Shown here in pieces: positions 36,091-46,647 of a stretch of DNA of 64,000 nucleotides. The stretch comes from Hydrogenophilales bacterium 16-64-40. Its GTDB lineage: Bacteria; Pseudomonadota; Gammaproteobacteria; Burkholderiales; Thiobacillaceae. The stretch is taken from NCBI GenBank assembly GCA_002256995.1, contig NCGX01000007.1, forward strand, positions 21,341-85,340, given 5' to 3'. The stretch's first letter is position 1. Each line of letters starts with the position of its first letter. Position numbers and translations under genes: made by a program. The notes beneath the pieces were generated by a model. The model was given only the letters and a program-made list of their open reading frames with translations, did not search any database and was not told where the DNA came from.

Positions 36091-37053
36091 ATGATGCGCA
36101 TCGCCCTCATCACGCCCTACGGACGCGAACATCGCAACGGCAACTGGCACACCGCCGCACGCTGGTCGCGCTTTCTGCGCGAGGCAGGCCACACGGTGCG
36201 GACGCAGGTGGAATGGGATGGCCGCGCCGCCGACCTGATGCTGGCGCTGCACGCGCGGCGCAGCTTTGCCTCAATTCGCGCGTTTGCCGAGCGCTTCCCG
36301 ACCCGCCCGCTGCTGCTGGCGCTGACCGGCACCGACCTCTACCGCGACATCCACGAGGATCGCGACGCCCAGCAGGCGCTGGAATTCGCGCACCGCATCA
36401 TCGTGCTGCAGGAACGCGGCGTCGACGAACTGCCCCCGCATCTGGCGGCCAGGACACGGGTGGTCTATCAATCGGCGCCCGACATCGCCCGCCTGCCCGC
36501 GCCCACCCATCCCTTCGAGGTTCTGGTGATCGGTCACCTGCGCACGGAAAAAGACCCGTTCCGGGCGGCGCTCGCAACGGCCTACCTGCCCGAGCAGTCG
36601 AAAATCCGGGTGACGCACCTGGGCGGCGCCCTCTCCGAGGACATGGCCGAAACCGCGGAAATGGCGCAAGGCAAGCTGCCGCGCTGGCGCTGGCTCGGCG
36701 ACGTGCCGCACAGGACGGTGCTCAAGCACCTGTCGCGCGCGCGACTCATGGTCATCAGTTCGGTGCTGGAAGGCGGCGCCAACGTCATCTGCGAAGCGCT
36801 GGCCGCAGATGTACCGGTGCTGGCCTCGTACATGCCCGGCAACGTCGGCATGCTGGGCGAGGACTACCCCGGCTATTTTCCGGTGGGCGACGAGCGGCGG
36901 CTGGCCAGGCTCTTGTCGATGGCCGAAACTGACCCCGATTTTTATGCCAGTCTGCTCAGCCACGCCCGCCAGCGCCGCGGGCTGATGCGCCCGGAGCAGG
37001 AAGCCAGCCGGCTGCGGCAGGCGGTGGCGGAATTCGAACAGTCCCCAGGGTGA
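36091..37053 (+). CDS. senB: SenB-like glycosyltransferase (TIGR04348 family; selenosugar synthase candidate)
   Basis: GT-B glycosyltransferase of 320 residues. The start RIALITPYGREHRNGNWHT-AARW and the later HLRTEKDPFRAA and SSVLEGGANVICEA segments fit the TIGR04348 family, to which selenosugar synthase SenB of the selenoneine pathway belongs. SenB uses selenophosphate and a UDP-sugar to make a selenosugar. The assignment is from memory of the family. SenA and SelD homologues, which normally accompany it, are not in this window. ATG 36091 or 36094 is the start; upstream frame to 36061 is not needed. A folded AT-rich element precedes it. Confidence 0.75.
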   Translation: MMRIALITPYGREHRNGNWHTAARWSRFLREAGHTVRTQVEWDGRAADLMLALHARRSFASIRAFAERFPTRPLLLALTGTDLYRDIHEDRDAQQALEFAHRIIVLQERGVDELPPHLAARTRVVYQSAPDIARLPAPTHPFEVLVIGHLRTEKDPFRAALATAYLPEQSKIRVTHLGGALSEDMAETAEMAQGKLPRWRWLGDVPHRTVLKHLSRARLMVISSVLEGGANVICEALAADVPVLASYMPGNVGMLGEDYPGYFPVGDERRLARLLSMAETDPDFYASLLSHARQRRGLMRPEQEASRLRQAVAEFEQSPG

Positions 37054-37056
37054 GGT

Positions 37057-37725
37057 TCAGCCCTCGGCAAACAGGATGCCGAACATGCGCGTGCGTTCGG
37101 CTTCGCTCAAGCCGCGCAGTACCCGCACCGCCTCACGCGCAACCCGGGCGTCGCGCGTGATCGAATACTCGATCGCGAGCGCACGCCAGACATCGGCCAG
37201 CGCTGGGTCGGTGGCCTGCAGCTTTTGCAGCGCCTGCGTCACCCCCGCCTGTCCCTTCGTCAGATAAAACGTCAGCCCCAGGTTGTGCCAGGCCTGGATG
37301 TAATCGGGGTCGATCTCCACCGCCGCGCGGTAGGCCTGCATCGCCTCGCGCGGACGTCCACTGTCGCGGTAGGCATTGCCCAGGTTGTTGCGCGCCCATA
37401 CGTCGCCAGGCGCAATCCGGACATTCTGCCGATACGCCACGATCGCCTCGGCATGCCGCCCCATCTCGCCCAGCGCGCGCCCCTGAACAAACCAGGCCAG
37501 CGGATTTTTTGCATCGACCCGTGCCCAGTCCTCGCCCCACGCCAGCAGGCCCGGCCAGTCGCCGCGCTTTTCCAGCGCCTGCGCCTGGCCCAGCCACTCG
37601 GCCTGCGGACGCGCGGCAAGCGCCGCCTGGCTGCCGCCCAGGCCGAACGTCTGCGCGGCAGCCGCCACCGGACCTGCAAATGCAAGGCCAAGCAGCAACA
37701 GAAATAAGGGAACACGGTCAGGCAT
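37057..37725 (-). CDS. Secreted TPR protein
   Basis: A 222-residue protein with a signal peptide (about residues 1-24, ending AAA) and at least three tetratricopeptide repeats. These cover roughly residues 65-160 (for example ALGEMGRHAEAIVAYRQNVR and NLGNAYRDSGRPREAMQAYR). It probably scaffolds protein contacts in the periplasm. It converges on the SenB-like gene with a 3-base gap, and a short AT-rich stretch separates it from ycaO. No specific partner can be named. Confidence 0.85.
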   Translation of the reverse strand: MPDRVPLFLLLLGLAFAGPVAAAAQTFGLGGSQAALAARPQAEWLGQAQALEKRGDWPGLLAWGEDWARVDAKNPLAWFVQGRALGEMGRHAEAIVAYRQNVRIAPGDVWARNNLGNAYRDSGRPREAMQAYRAAVEIDPDYIQAWHNLGLTFYLTKGQAGVTQALQKLQATDPALADVWRALAIEYSITRDARVAREAVRVLRGLSEAERTRMFGILFAEG

Positions 37726-37836
37726 GGGGGGGATCACAGCGCGCAACTGCCAAGTTTATGGATTCAATGTTTATCATATTACGCCGCACTTGACGCATCG
37801 CTTATGCTGTGGGGTCTCCCACCCCACGCTTCTCCC

Positions 37837-39549
37837 ATGTCTACCCCCGAACATTTCATCCCCGGCAAGGACGCCTCACTCGAAGCGTCGATCGCCACCC
37901 TGCAGTCCAAGCTCGACGCGATCGGCTTCCACATCGAGGAGCGTTCCTGGCTCAACCCGGTGGAGGGCGTCTGGTCGGTGCATATCCGCGACCGCGACTG
38001 CCCGCTCCTGTTCACCAACGGCAAGGGCGCCACCGAACTGGCCGCGCGGGCGAGCGCGCTGGGCGAGTATTTCGAGCGGCTGTCGACCAACTACTTCTGG
38101 ACCCACTTCTATCTGGGCGAGACGATCGCCAACCGTGCCTACACCCATACGCCCGACGAGCGCTGGTTTCCAGCGGTCGACGACGCCTGGCCGGAGCAGT
38201 TGCTCACCCCCGAACTTCACGCTCACTACAACCCGGACAGAAGCGTGCGGGCCGACCAGCTGATCGACCTCAATTCCGGCAACGCCGAGCGCGGCATCTG
38301 CGCCATCCCCTACCAGCGCCTCGCCGACGGCAAGACCGTGTATTTCCCGGTCAACCTCATCGGCAACCTCTACGTCAGCAACGGCATGTCCGCCGGCAAC
38401 ACGCTGAAGGAGGCGCGCACCCAGGCGCTGGCCGAAATCTTCGAACGCCACATCAAGTTCCGCATCATCGAGGAGGGCCTGTGCCTGCCCGACGTGCCCG
38501 AAGCCGTCATCAATCGCTACCCGCACATCGCCGCCGGCATCCGCGCGTTGCGCGACGCCGGCTTCGGCATCCTGGTGAAGGACGCCTCACTCGGCGGGCG
38601 CTATCCGGTGATGAATGTCACCCTGCTGCACCCGCAGGACCAGGGCTGCTTCGCCAGTTTCGGCGCGCATCCGCGCTTCGAGGTCGCGCTGGAGCGTGCG
38701 CTGACCGAACTGCTGCAGGGCCGCGCGCTCGATTCACTGGCAGGCTTCCCCGCCCCCGGCTTCGACGAGGCCGAAATCGCCGACCCGCAGAACCTGGAAA
38801 TCCACTTCGTCGATTCCAGCGGCGTGATTTCATGGCAGTTCCTGCGCGACACCCCCGACTTCGAATTCGTCGACTGGAATTTCGGCACCACCACCGAAGA
38901 GGACTATGCGTGGTCGGTCGACGCGCTACACGCCGAAGGCCACGACCTCTATATCGCCGACTTCACCCACCTCGGCGTCTACGCCTGCCGCATCCTGGTA
39001 CCCGGCGTCTCCGAAATCTACCCGGTGGAGGAACTCGAATTCGAGAACAACAGCGTCGGCAACCTGATCCGCCCGGCGCTCGCGCGCCTGCCCGACCTGA
39101 CCGACGACGAATGCGCCGCGATGCTGGATGAAATTGTCGAACTGGAACTGGCTGACGACCGCCTGGTCACGGTGCTGATCGGCCTGGCACCGGATGCCGC
39201 TTCGCCGTGGACCGACCTGCGCATCGGCGAGTTGAAACTGCTGCTCGCGCTTGCCATCGGCGACGATGACGCGATCCGGGAAGGCTGCACGTGGATCGCC
39301 CAGTACGGCCAGCGCAGCGAAGCACGCCTGAAGGTATACCGCTGCATCGCCGATCTCACCCAACTCGAAGACCCCAGCCCCTTCGAATCCGCCCTGGCCC
39401 TGATGTACGGCCGCGAAGCGCTGGACCAGGCGTTCGCGCTGTTCAATCAGGATGAGCGGTTTTTCGGGCTGACTAGGCTGGGCAGCGACTTCGAGGGCAG
39501 CGCGATACATCAGCGCCTGCTGGAGGCGTATCGGAAGGTGCGCGGCTAG
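37837..39549 (+). CDS. ycaO: YcaO-domain protein (RimO accessory type)
   Basis: A 570-residue ATP-dependent cyclodehydratase-fold protein that closely follows E. coli YcaO in length and order of segments: FIPGKDASLE, WLNPVEGVWSVHIRD, TNGKGATELAARASALGEYFERLSTN, NLYVSNGMSAGNT, FASFGAHPRFEVALERALTELLQGR and the C-terminal domain. E. coli YcaO assists RimO in beta-methylthiolation of ribosomal protein S12. No rimO gene is next to it. ATG 37837 is chosen because it starts the family-like MSTPEHFIPGKD; the frame is open to 37804. Nothing suggests a peptide natural-product cluster. Confidence 0.95.
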   Translation: MSTPEHFIPGKDASLEASIATLQSKLDAIGFHIEERSWLNPVEGVWSVHIRDRDCPLLFTNGKGATELAARASALGEYFERLSTNYFWTHFYLGETIANRAYTHTPDERWFPAVDDAWPEQLLTPELHAHYNPDRSVRADQLIDLNSGNAERGICAIPYQRLADGKTVYFPVNLIGNLYVSNGMSAGNTLKEARTQALAEIFERHIKFRIIEEGLCLPDVPEAVINRYPHIAAGIRALRDAGFGILVKDASLGGRYPVMNVTLLHPQDQGCFASFGAHPRFEVALERALTELLQGRALDSLAGFPAPGFDEAEIADPQNLEIHFVDSSGVISWQFLRDTPDFEFVDWNFGTTTEEDYAWSVDALHAEGHDLYIADFTHLGVYACRILVPGVSEIYPVEELEFENNSVGNLIRPALARLPDLTDDECAAMLDEIVELELADDRLVTVLIGLAPDAASPWTDLRIGELKLLLALAIGDDDAIREGCTWIAQYGQRSEARLKVYRCIADLTQLEDPSPFESALALMYGREALDQAFALFNQDERFFGLTRLGSDFEGSAIHQRLLEAYRKVRG

Positions 39550-39564
39550 AATCCCAGAACCACC

Positions 39565-39736
39565 TTTGCAGCCCATCTAGGTTGGGCTGCAAAGCCCAAC
39601 AGAATTTGCGCTTGCCTTATCAGATCGAGAATGGGTTGGGCTTCATTTCATGAAGCCCAGTATCTACGCGGGCTATTTCCACGCCGCTTGCCGGGACAAG
39701 TCCACTCGATGGAAGGGTTGGGCGTCAGTACGCCCA
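39565..39736. repeat. Cluster of three GTTGGGC palindromes (REP-like; possible attC remnant)
   Basis: Three hairpins share a GTTGGGC core. The first has arms TTTGCAGCCCA (39565-39575) and TGGGCTGCAAA (39583-39593), loop 7. The second has arms TGGGCTTCA (39637-39645) and TGAAGCCCA (39651-39659), loop 5. The third has arms TGGGCGT (39719-39725) and ACGCCCA (39730-39736), loop 4. The first two resemble dispersed TTGGGC/GCCCAA palindromes common in proteobacteria. Read on the minus strand, the segment starting at 39723 (GCCCAACCCTTCCATC...) resembles the left half of an integron attC site. There is no T-run, so termination is unlikely. Confidence 0.65.
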
Positions 39737-39754
39737 GACATGGGCTGACGCGAG

Positions 39755-40276
39755 TTAAGAGCGGCTAAAAGAAAGCTTTGCGTCTTCAACCGCGAAGGCA
39801 AATAGTTCCGGCTTCCAACCGGCTCCGGCATCTGTGCATCGATGTTCTGGATGTGCAAATTGGATTCGCCAGGCGAGCCAATCAGCCACGTTTGCGAACT
39901 CAGGGTACTTTTCACCGGGGCTCGTACCGAAGACTCTGTATTCGACAAGACCAATTCGATCATTGATGTCTTTGAGAGACTGGCCTGCCCTCTCCGCATC
40001 AGACGGATTGCCACCTCGGTAAAAGGCGGCAGAAGCGTAGTGCGAGTCAAGGCTCTGCCACTCCTTAAGCATTTTTGCCAAGGTGATCTCGGAGCTAAGG
40101 ACAATATCGACCTTGCCGAAACCGAACCTACGAAGAAGACCTTGCCCGGAACTAGAGGGGGCGAGCTGTGCTAACAATGAGTTGTCCGCGAGAGCGATTC
40201 GCTTGCGTTGGATTCGCTTTCCCAATTCAAGTACAGCTATGTCAGTGAGCGCAGAGGCCCTAGCGCTGGTCTTCAT
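39755..40276 (-). CDS. Hypothetical protein of cassette-like island
   Basis: A 173-residue protein I do not recognise. It has no signal peptide or membrane helix; the first half is basic and the C-terminal half is rich in aromatic residues. The DNA is clearly lower in GC than the flanking ycaO and rlmB genes and uses rarer codons. The gene has the same direction as its neighbour at 40397 and is followed on its 3' side by the attC-like palindrome cluster. ATG 40276 is preceded by TTGGAGC, an acceptable ribosome site. Together these suggest acquired DNA. Confidence 0.65.
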   Translation of the reverse strand: MKTSARASALTDIAVLELGKRIQRKRIALADNSLLAQLAPSSSGQGLLRRFGFGKVDIVLSSEITLAKMLKEWQSLDSHYASAAFYRGGNPSDAERAGQSLKDINDRIGLVEYRVFGTSPGEKYPEFANVADWLAWRIQFAHPEHRCTDAGAGWKPELFAFAVEDAKLSFSRS

Positions 40277-40316
40277 AGATGTGCTCCAAGTTGTTGGTCG
40301 GGTCTGACGCGAAAAT

Positions 40317-40379
40317 TCAAAGTCGCCGGGCTGCGTGGTTATTCGCGCAGCTCCCGGTGCACGGGTTAGGGGCCCGGTT
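40317..40379. repeat. Imperfect palindrome between the two cassette-like genes
   Basis: On the minus strand, the gap between the two island genes holds CCGGG-a-GCTGCG and CGCAGC-CCGG arms. They lie about 11 bases apart (plus positions 40326-40356) and carry a single bulged A. A CCCTAAC core lies just 5' of them on that strand (plus GTTAGGG 40365-40371). A paired stem with one extrahelical base next to an RYYYAAC-like core is the layout of integron attC sites, but the opposite GTTRRRY core is not clear. It could also be a transcription attenuator. Confidence 0.5.
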
Positions 40380-40396
40380 ATGATTATGCAAGCTAC

Positions 40397-40891
40397 TTAG
40401 ACGCCCAAAGATCGCCATCTACGTTCAGCAGAGCGAGTCTTCTCGTCCGTTGAGAACGCATTGCTCGGTGCGCTCGTCGGATGGACGCGAATGGCCCGTT
40501 CGTTCAGGCAGACTAGATCACCCATGTCTGCCTCAGATTCCCGCGACGCTTCTTCGTCCGGATCCCACGCAACGCCGATATAGGTTGCACTCGATTCGTC
40601 GGTTTTCTCCCATTTTAGCTCGGTCAACGAACCGGACTTCTGCTGCCAGGGATCCTGGTAGTTGTCGCCGTCGATGGTCACTAAACAGTCGATTCTCTCG
40701 GGTGAAGCAACGTGCGTTTTTAGAGCCGCAGCGAACTCGCTCGAACCAAATACAAGGAGATCTGTGTCAGACTCGTTCGTTTCTCGGCCATTCGCACGTG
40801 ATCCGATCAGCCATACTTCATCCGGGGGAGGGCTCACTGAAAGGAGCGCCTTGATGAAGGCAGCGGCTTCCACGGTGAGTTGCACCGTCAT
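40397..40891 (-). CDS. Predicted pol-beta superfamily nucleotidyltransferase
   Basis: A 164-residue protein carrying GSRANGRETNESDTDLLVF at about residues 30-48, which fits the minimal nucleotidyltransferase pattern (GS, then DxD). Substrate cannot be told. Related folds occur in MNT antitoxins, aminoglycoside nucleotidyltransferases and orphan cassette genes. ATG 40891 is chosen; the open frame extends to 40945 against rlmB. A GTTCGGT core lies 12 bases before ATG, the distance seen from the recombination core to the start codon in many integron cassettes. GC is lower than in flanking genes. Confidence 0.75.
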   Translation of the reverse strand: MTVQLTVEAAAFIKALLSVSPPPDEVWLIGSRANGRETNESDTDLLVFGSSEFAAALKTHVASPERIDCLVTIDGDNYQDPWQQKSGSLTELKWEKTDESSATYIGVAWDPDEEASRESEADMGDLVCLNERAIRVHPTSAPSNAFSTDEKTRSAERRWRSLGV

Positions 40892-40945
40892 TTCAGCGCA
40901 CCGAACGTCAATATGCACTTTGAAGGGTCCGCGCGCTCCAAGCAA

Positions 40946-41695
40946 TCACACACCGCGCTGCCGCGCCGTCTCATACAAACACAACGCCGCCGACACCGAG
41001 ACGTTGAGGCTTTCCACCGTGCCGCCGATGGGGATGCGCGCGACCTGATCGCAATTTTGCTTGACCAGGCGCCGGATGCCCGTTCCCTCAGCGCCCAGCA
41101 CCCAGGCGATGCCGGCCTTGGCATCGATACGGGACAAAGGCTGCTCACCGTCCATGTCGGCGGCGATGACCCAGATGTTGTGTTCCTTCAGGTCTTCGAT
41201 GGTGCGAGAAAGATTGGTGACCATGATGTAGGGCACGGTTTCGGCAGCGCCTGAAGCGACTTTTTCCACCGTGGCATTAATGCCGACGGCGTTGTCCTTC
41301 GGCGCGATGACGGCGTGCACGCCAAAGGCATCCGCCGAACGCATGATCGCGCCCAGGTTATGAGGATCGGTGATGCCGTCGAGAATCAGCAACAGCGGCG
41401 GGCCCTTGATGTTTTCCAGCACCTCGTCGAGCGAATGGGTCAGGGCAATGGGTTTGACACGCGCGACGACACCCTGATGATTGGCGGCCTTACCGACCAG
41501 CCGGGTCAGGCGGTCGGCCTCGACCTGCGCGAGTCCGACCTTGTTTTCCTTCGCTTGTTTAACCAGATCGCGCGCGCGCGCATCGCGGCGGGTGAGGTCG
41601 AGGTAGATTTCCAGCACCCCGGAGGGGTCTTGCCGCAGCCGCGCCAGCACGGCGTGAAATCCATAGATCAATTTTTCGGCGGGCTTCTCGCTCAT
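40946..41695 (-). CDS. rlmB: 23S rRNA (guanosine-2'-O-)-methyltransferase RlmB
   Basis: SpoU-family enzyme that methylates G2251 of 23S rRNA. The 249-residue protein has an N-terminal ribosomal-L30e-like substrate domain (GFHAVLARLRQ start) and the knot domain with ITDPHNLGAIMRSADAFG, GAEGTGIRRLV and IPIGGTVESLNVSVSAAL. Its start overlaps the rnr stop (ATGA), matching the conserved rnr-rlmB pair. Confidence 0.96.
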   Translation of the reverse strand: MSEKPAEKLIYGFHAVLARLRQDPSGVLEIYLDLTRRDARARDLVKQAKENKVGLAQVEADRLTRLVGKAANHQGVVARVKPIALTHSLDEVLENIKGPPLLLILDGITDPHNLGAIMRSADAFGVHAVIAPKDNAVGINATVEKVASGAAETVPYIMVTNLSRTIEDLKEHNIWVIAADMDGEQPLSRIDAKAGIAWVLGAEGTGIRRLVKQNCDQVARIPIGGTVESLNVSVSAALCLYETARQRGV

Positions 41696-43992
41696 TGCTT
41701 CTTGCTGCCGGATTTAGATTTCGACGTCCGCGGTTTGGACGATTTCTTTTTCGGCGCCGATGGCTCGAACGCGCGCTGCATGTCGTGCGCAGCGCCGTCC
41801 TGTTCGACCAGGCTGAAATCGATCTTGCTGGTTTCGATGTCGGCACGCAGCACCTTGATGCGCACGCGGTCGCCCAGGCGATATCTTTTCCCAGTCCGCT
41901 CGCCGAGCATCATGTGCTTGGCCTGGTCGTAGTGGAAGTAATCCTGTCCGAGTTCGGACACGTGAACCAGGCCCTCGATGAGGAGGTCGTCCACCGCGAC
42001 GAACATGCCGAAGCTGGTCACCGCGCTCACCGTGCCGTTGTATTCGTCGCCGACGCGATCGCGCATGAAATAGGTTTTCAGCCAGGCATCGACATCGCGG
42101 GTGGCGTCATCGGCGCGGCGCTCGGTCATCGAGCAGTGGGTGCCGATTTCAGCCAGCCCCTTGGCAGGCAACTTCTCGCCGGCGAGCACCGCCTTGATGC
42201 CGCGATGCACCAGCAGATCGGGATAGCGACGGATCGGCGAGGTGAAGTGCGTGTAAGCCTCGTACGCCAGGCCGAAGTGGCCCTTGTTGTCCGGGCTGTA
42301 GACCGCCTGCCGCAACGAGCGCAGCATCACGGTTTGCAGCAGGCCGTGATCGGGGCGCGGCTTGATCTTCTCCAGCAACTCGGCGTAATCCTTGGCATGC
42401 GGTTTGTCGCCGCCGCCGAGGTCGAGCCCGAATTCGGCCAGAAAGCTGCGCAACGCGGTCAGTTTCTCCACCGTCGGGCCTTCGTGCACGCGGTACAGCG
42501 CGGGTTGCTTGTTTTCCTGCAGATAATCCGAGGCGCAGACGTTGGCCGCCAGCATGCATTCCTCGATGATGCGATGCGCGTCGTTGCGGATCACCGGCAC
42601 GATGTCCTTGATCTTGCCCTGGTCGTCGAAATTGATCTGCGTCTCGGTCGAACCGAAGTCGATCGCACCGCGCTTGGCACGCGCCTTCAGCATGGTGCGG
42701 AACAGCTTATCCAGCGCCTGCAGGTGCGGCATCATCGCAGCGTGTTTCTGCTCCGGTTCGGCCGCGCCGGAGAGCCAGTTCCACACCTGGTTGTAGGTCA
42801 GGCGCGCGTGCGAATAGATCACCGCCGGGTAGAAGCGGTATTCCTTGACGCTGCCAGTACTGGTGATGCGCATGTCGCACACCATCGACAGGCGGTCGAC
42901 TTCCGGGTTGAGCGAGCACAGGCCGTTGGACAGCGCCTCGGGCAGCATGGGAATGACACGGCGCGGGAAGTACACCGAGTTGCCGCGGTTGTAGCCTTCG
43001 CTGTCGAGCGCGTCACGCGGCTGAACGTAATGGCTGACGTCGGCGATTGCGACCACCAGCCGGTAGCCGCTGCGGCCGAGCGGCTCGCAGTACACCGCGT
43101 CGTCGAAGTCGCGCGCGGTCTCGCTGTCGATGGTGACGAGCGGCAAATGGCGGATGTCTTCGCGGTCGGCCAAGTCCTTTTTCTGCACCTTGTTGGGCAG
43201 TTTGGATGCCTGCGCCTCAACTTCCGGCGGGAACACGTAGGGCAGGTCGTGCTTCCTCAGCGCAATCTCGATTTCCATGCCGGGGCCGGTGAAGCTGCCG
43301 ATGATCTCGGTCACCCGCCCGATCGCCTCGTTGTGCGCGCCGGGCTGGGTGACGATCTCCACCGTCACCACCTGGCCGGACTGCGCGGAACCCGAATTCT
43401 CGGCCGGCACCAGGATGTCCTGGTTGATGCGGCGGTTCTCCGCGATCAGGAAACCAACGCCGCCTTCGAGGTAATAGCGACCGACGACGTATTTGTTGAC
43501 GTGCTCCAGCACCTCCACGATCTTCGCCTCGCGCCGCCCGCGCCGATCGAGGCCCGCCACCCGAACCATCACCCGGTCGCCGTGCAGCACGCGGTGCATT
43601 TCCTTCGGCGATAGATACAGATCGTCGCCGCCCTCTTCCGGCACCACGAAGCCGAAGCCGTCTGGATGGCCTTCGACGCGGCCCTTGATCAGGTCCAGCT
43701 TGTCCGGCAAACACAGCTGGCGCTTGCGGTTGAGCATCAGCTGGCCGTCGCGCTGCATCGCGCCGAGGCGGCGCTGGAACAGCTCGAACTCGTCCTCGCT
43801 GATCTGCAGCTGTTCGGCGAATGCGTCGGTATCAACCGGACAACCGGCCTCGGTCAGCAGTTGCAGGATGTACTCGCGGCTCGGCAGCGGCGACTCGTAG
43901 CGTTCGATTTCACGTTCGTAGAACGGATCGGCCAGGCGAATCGCCGGGATTTGGGGCTTGCCTGCGTGACTGTGTGTTTTCTTCGTTGACAA
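41692..43992 (-). CDS. rnr: Ribonuclease R
   Basis: A 3'-5' exoribonuclease that degrades structured RNA and trims rRNA. The 766-residue protein has an N-terminal helix-turn-helix/cold-shock region, the RNB catalytic domain with the metal-binding cluster around TIDSETARDFDDAVYC, a C-terminal S1 domain (GTVSAVTSFGMFVAVDDLLIEGLVHV) and a Lys/Ser-rich tail. It is transcribed with rlmB. The start region overlaps the divergent tRNA-Leu promoter. Confidence 0.97.
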   Translation of the reverse strand: MSTKKTHSHAGKPQIPAIRLADPFYEREIERYESPLPSREYILQLLTEAGCPVDTDAFAEQLQISEDEFELFQRRLGAMQRDGQLMLNRKRQLCLPDKLDLIKGRVEGHPDGFGFVVPEEGGDDLYLSPKEMHRVLHGDRVMVRVAGLDRRGRREAKIVEVLEHVNKYVVGRYYLEGGVGFLIAENRRINQDILVPAENSGSAQSGQVVTVEIVTQPGAHNEAIGRVTEIIGSFTGPGMEIEIALRKHDLPYVFPPEVEAQASKLPNKVQKKDLADREDIRHLPLVTIDSETARDFDDAVYCEPLGRSGYRLVVAIADVSHYVQPRDALDSEGYNRGNSVYFPRRVIPMLPEALSNGLCSLNPEVDRLSMVCDMRITSTGSVKEYRFYPAVIYSHARLTYNQVWNWLSGAAEPEQKHAAMMPHLQALDKLFRTMLKARAKRGAIDFGSTETQINFDDQGKIKDIVPVIRNDAHRIIEECMLAANVCASDYLQENKQPALYRVHEGPTVEKLTALRSFLAEFGLDLGGGDKPHAKDYAELLEKIKPRPDHGLLQTVMLRSLRQAVYSPDNKGHFGLAYEAYTHFTSPIRRYPDLLVHRGIKAVLAGEKLPAKGLAEIGTHCSMTERRADDATRDVDAWLKTYFMRDRVGDEYNGTVSAVTSFGMFVAVDDLLIEGLVHVSELGQDYFHYDQAKHMMLGERTGKRYRLGDRVRIKVLRADIETSKIDFSLVEQDGAAHDMQRAFEPSAPKKKSSKPRTSKSKSGSKKQ

Positions 43993-44014
43993 TTTAATCT
44001 CTGCTCTCTAGAAT
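43986..44014 (+). promoter_or_regulatory. Sigma-70 promoter of tRNA-Leu
   Basis: A perfect -35 box TTGACA (43986-43991), a 17-base spacer and a near-consensus -10 box TAGAAT (44009-44014). The expected start lies near 44021, seven bases before the tRNA. The -35 box overlaps the rnr start codon on the other strand, so rnr transcripts must begin within or beyond this promoter. Confidence 0.85.
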
Positions 44015-44027
44015 GCGCGCCTTAGTA

Positions 44028-44112
44028 GCCCAGATGGCGGAATTGGTAGACGCGCACGGTTCAGGTCCGTGTGCCGCAAGGTGTGGAGGTTCGAGTCCTC
44101 TTCTGGGCACCA
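44028..44112 (+). tRNA. tRNA-Leu (anticodon CAG)
   Basis: An 85-base class II tRNA. Acceptor arms GCCCAGA (44028-44034) and TCTGGGC (44102-44108) pair fully; discriminator A is 44109 and CCA is encoded (44110-44112). The anticodon stem CACGG/CCGTG encloses loop TTCAGGT, giving CAG, which reads CUG codons. A long variable arm and a GGTTCGAGTCC T-arm follow, as expected for leucine. CUG is heavily used in this GC-rich genome. Confidence 0.97.
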
Positions 44113-44123
44113 AATGATGTAAG

Positions 44124-44158
44124 CAAAAAGCCGACCCCGTGTCGGCTTTTTGCTTTTT
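44124..44158. terminator. Bidirectional rho-independent terminator
   Basis: Hairpin AAAAAGCCGAC-CCCGT-GTCGGCTTTTT followed by further T residues on the plus strand, with A residues before it giving a T-run on the minus strand as well. It ends the tRNA-Leu transcript and, read on the other strand, lies 19 bases after the purA stop, so it can serve both. Confidence 0.9.
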
Positions 44159-44176
44159 TACAGTTTATCTTAAACA

Positions 44177-46457
<2,281 letters not shown>

Positions 46458-46458
46458 G

Positions 46459-46647
46459 TCAGTTCAGTATCAGCAACAAAAAAACGCCGCCCAACATCGA
46501 GGCAGCGCCGATAAAACGCAACTGGCCGTCGCTGAGTTCCAGCATCCTGCGGAAGCCGTCCCGCCACAAGGCAGGTGCGGCAAACGGCAGGATCCCTTCA
46601 ATCACCAGCAACAACCCGATTGCAGCAAGCCAGTCGGGGCCGGTCAC
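46459..46647 (-). CDS. DUF2065 family small membrane protein (YjeT-like)
   Basis: A 62-residue inner-membrane protein with two hydrophobic helices (about 5-25 and 43-61) and the LVIEGILPF and FIGAASMLGG segments of the DUF2065/YjeT family. It sits between hflC and hisZ as in other proteobacteria; its start overlaps the hflC stop (ATGA). Function unknown. Confidence 0.9.
   Translation of the reverse strand: MTGPDWLAAIGLLLVIEGILPFAAPALWRDGFRRMLELSDGQLRFIGAASMLGGVFLLLILN

Noticed and set aside
37837-39549. YcaO as part of a peptide natural-product cluster
   Set aside because: Sequence order follows E. coli YcaO closely, and no precursor peptide, dehydrogenase or leader protease gene is nearby.
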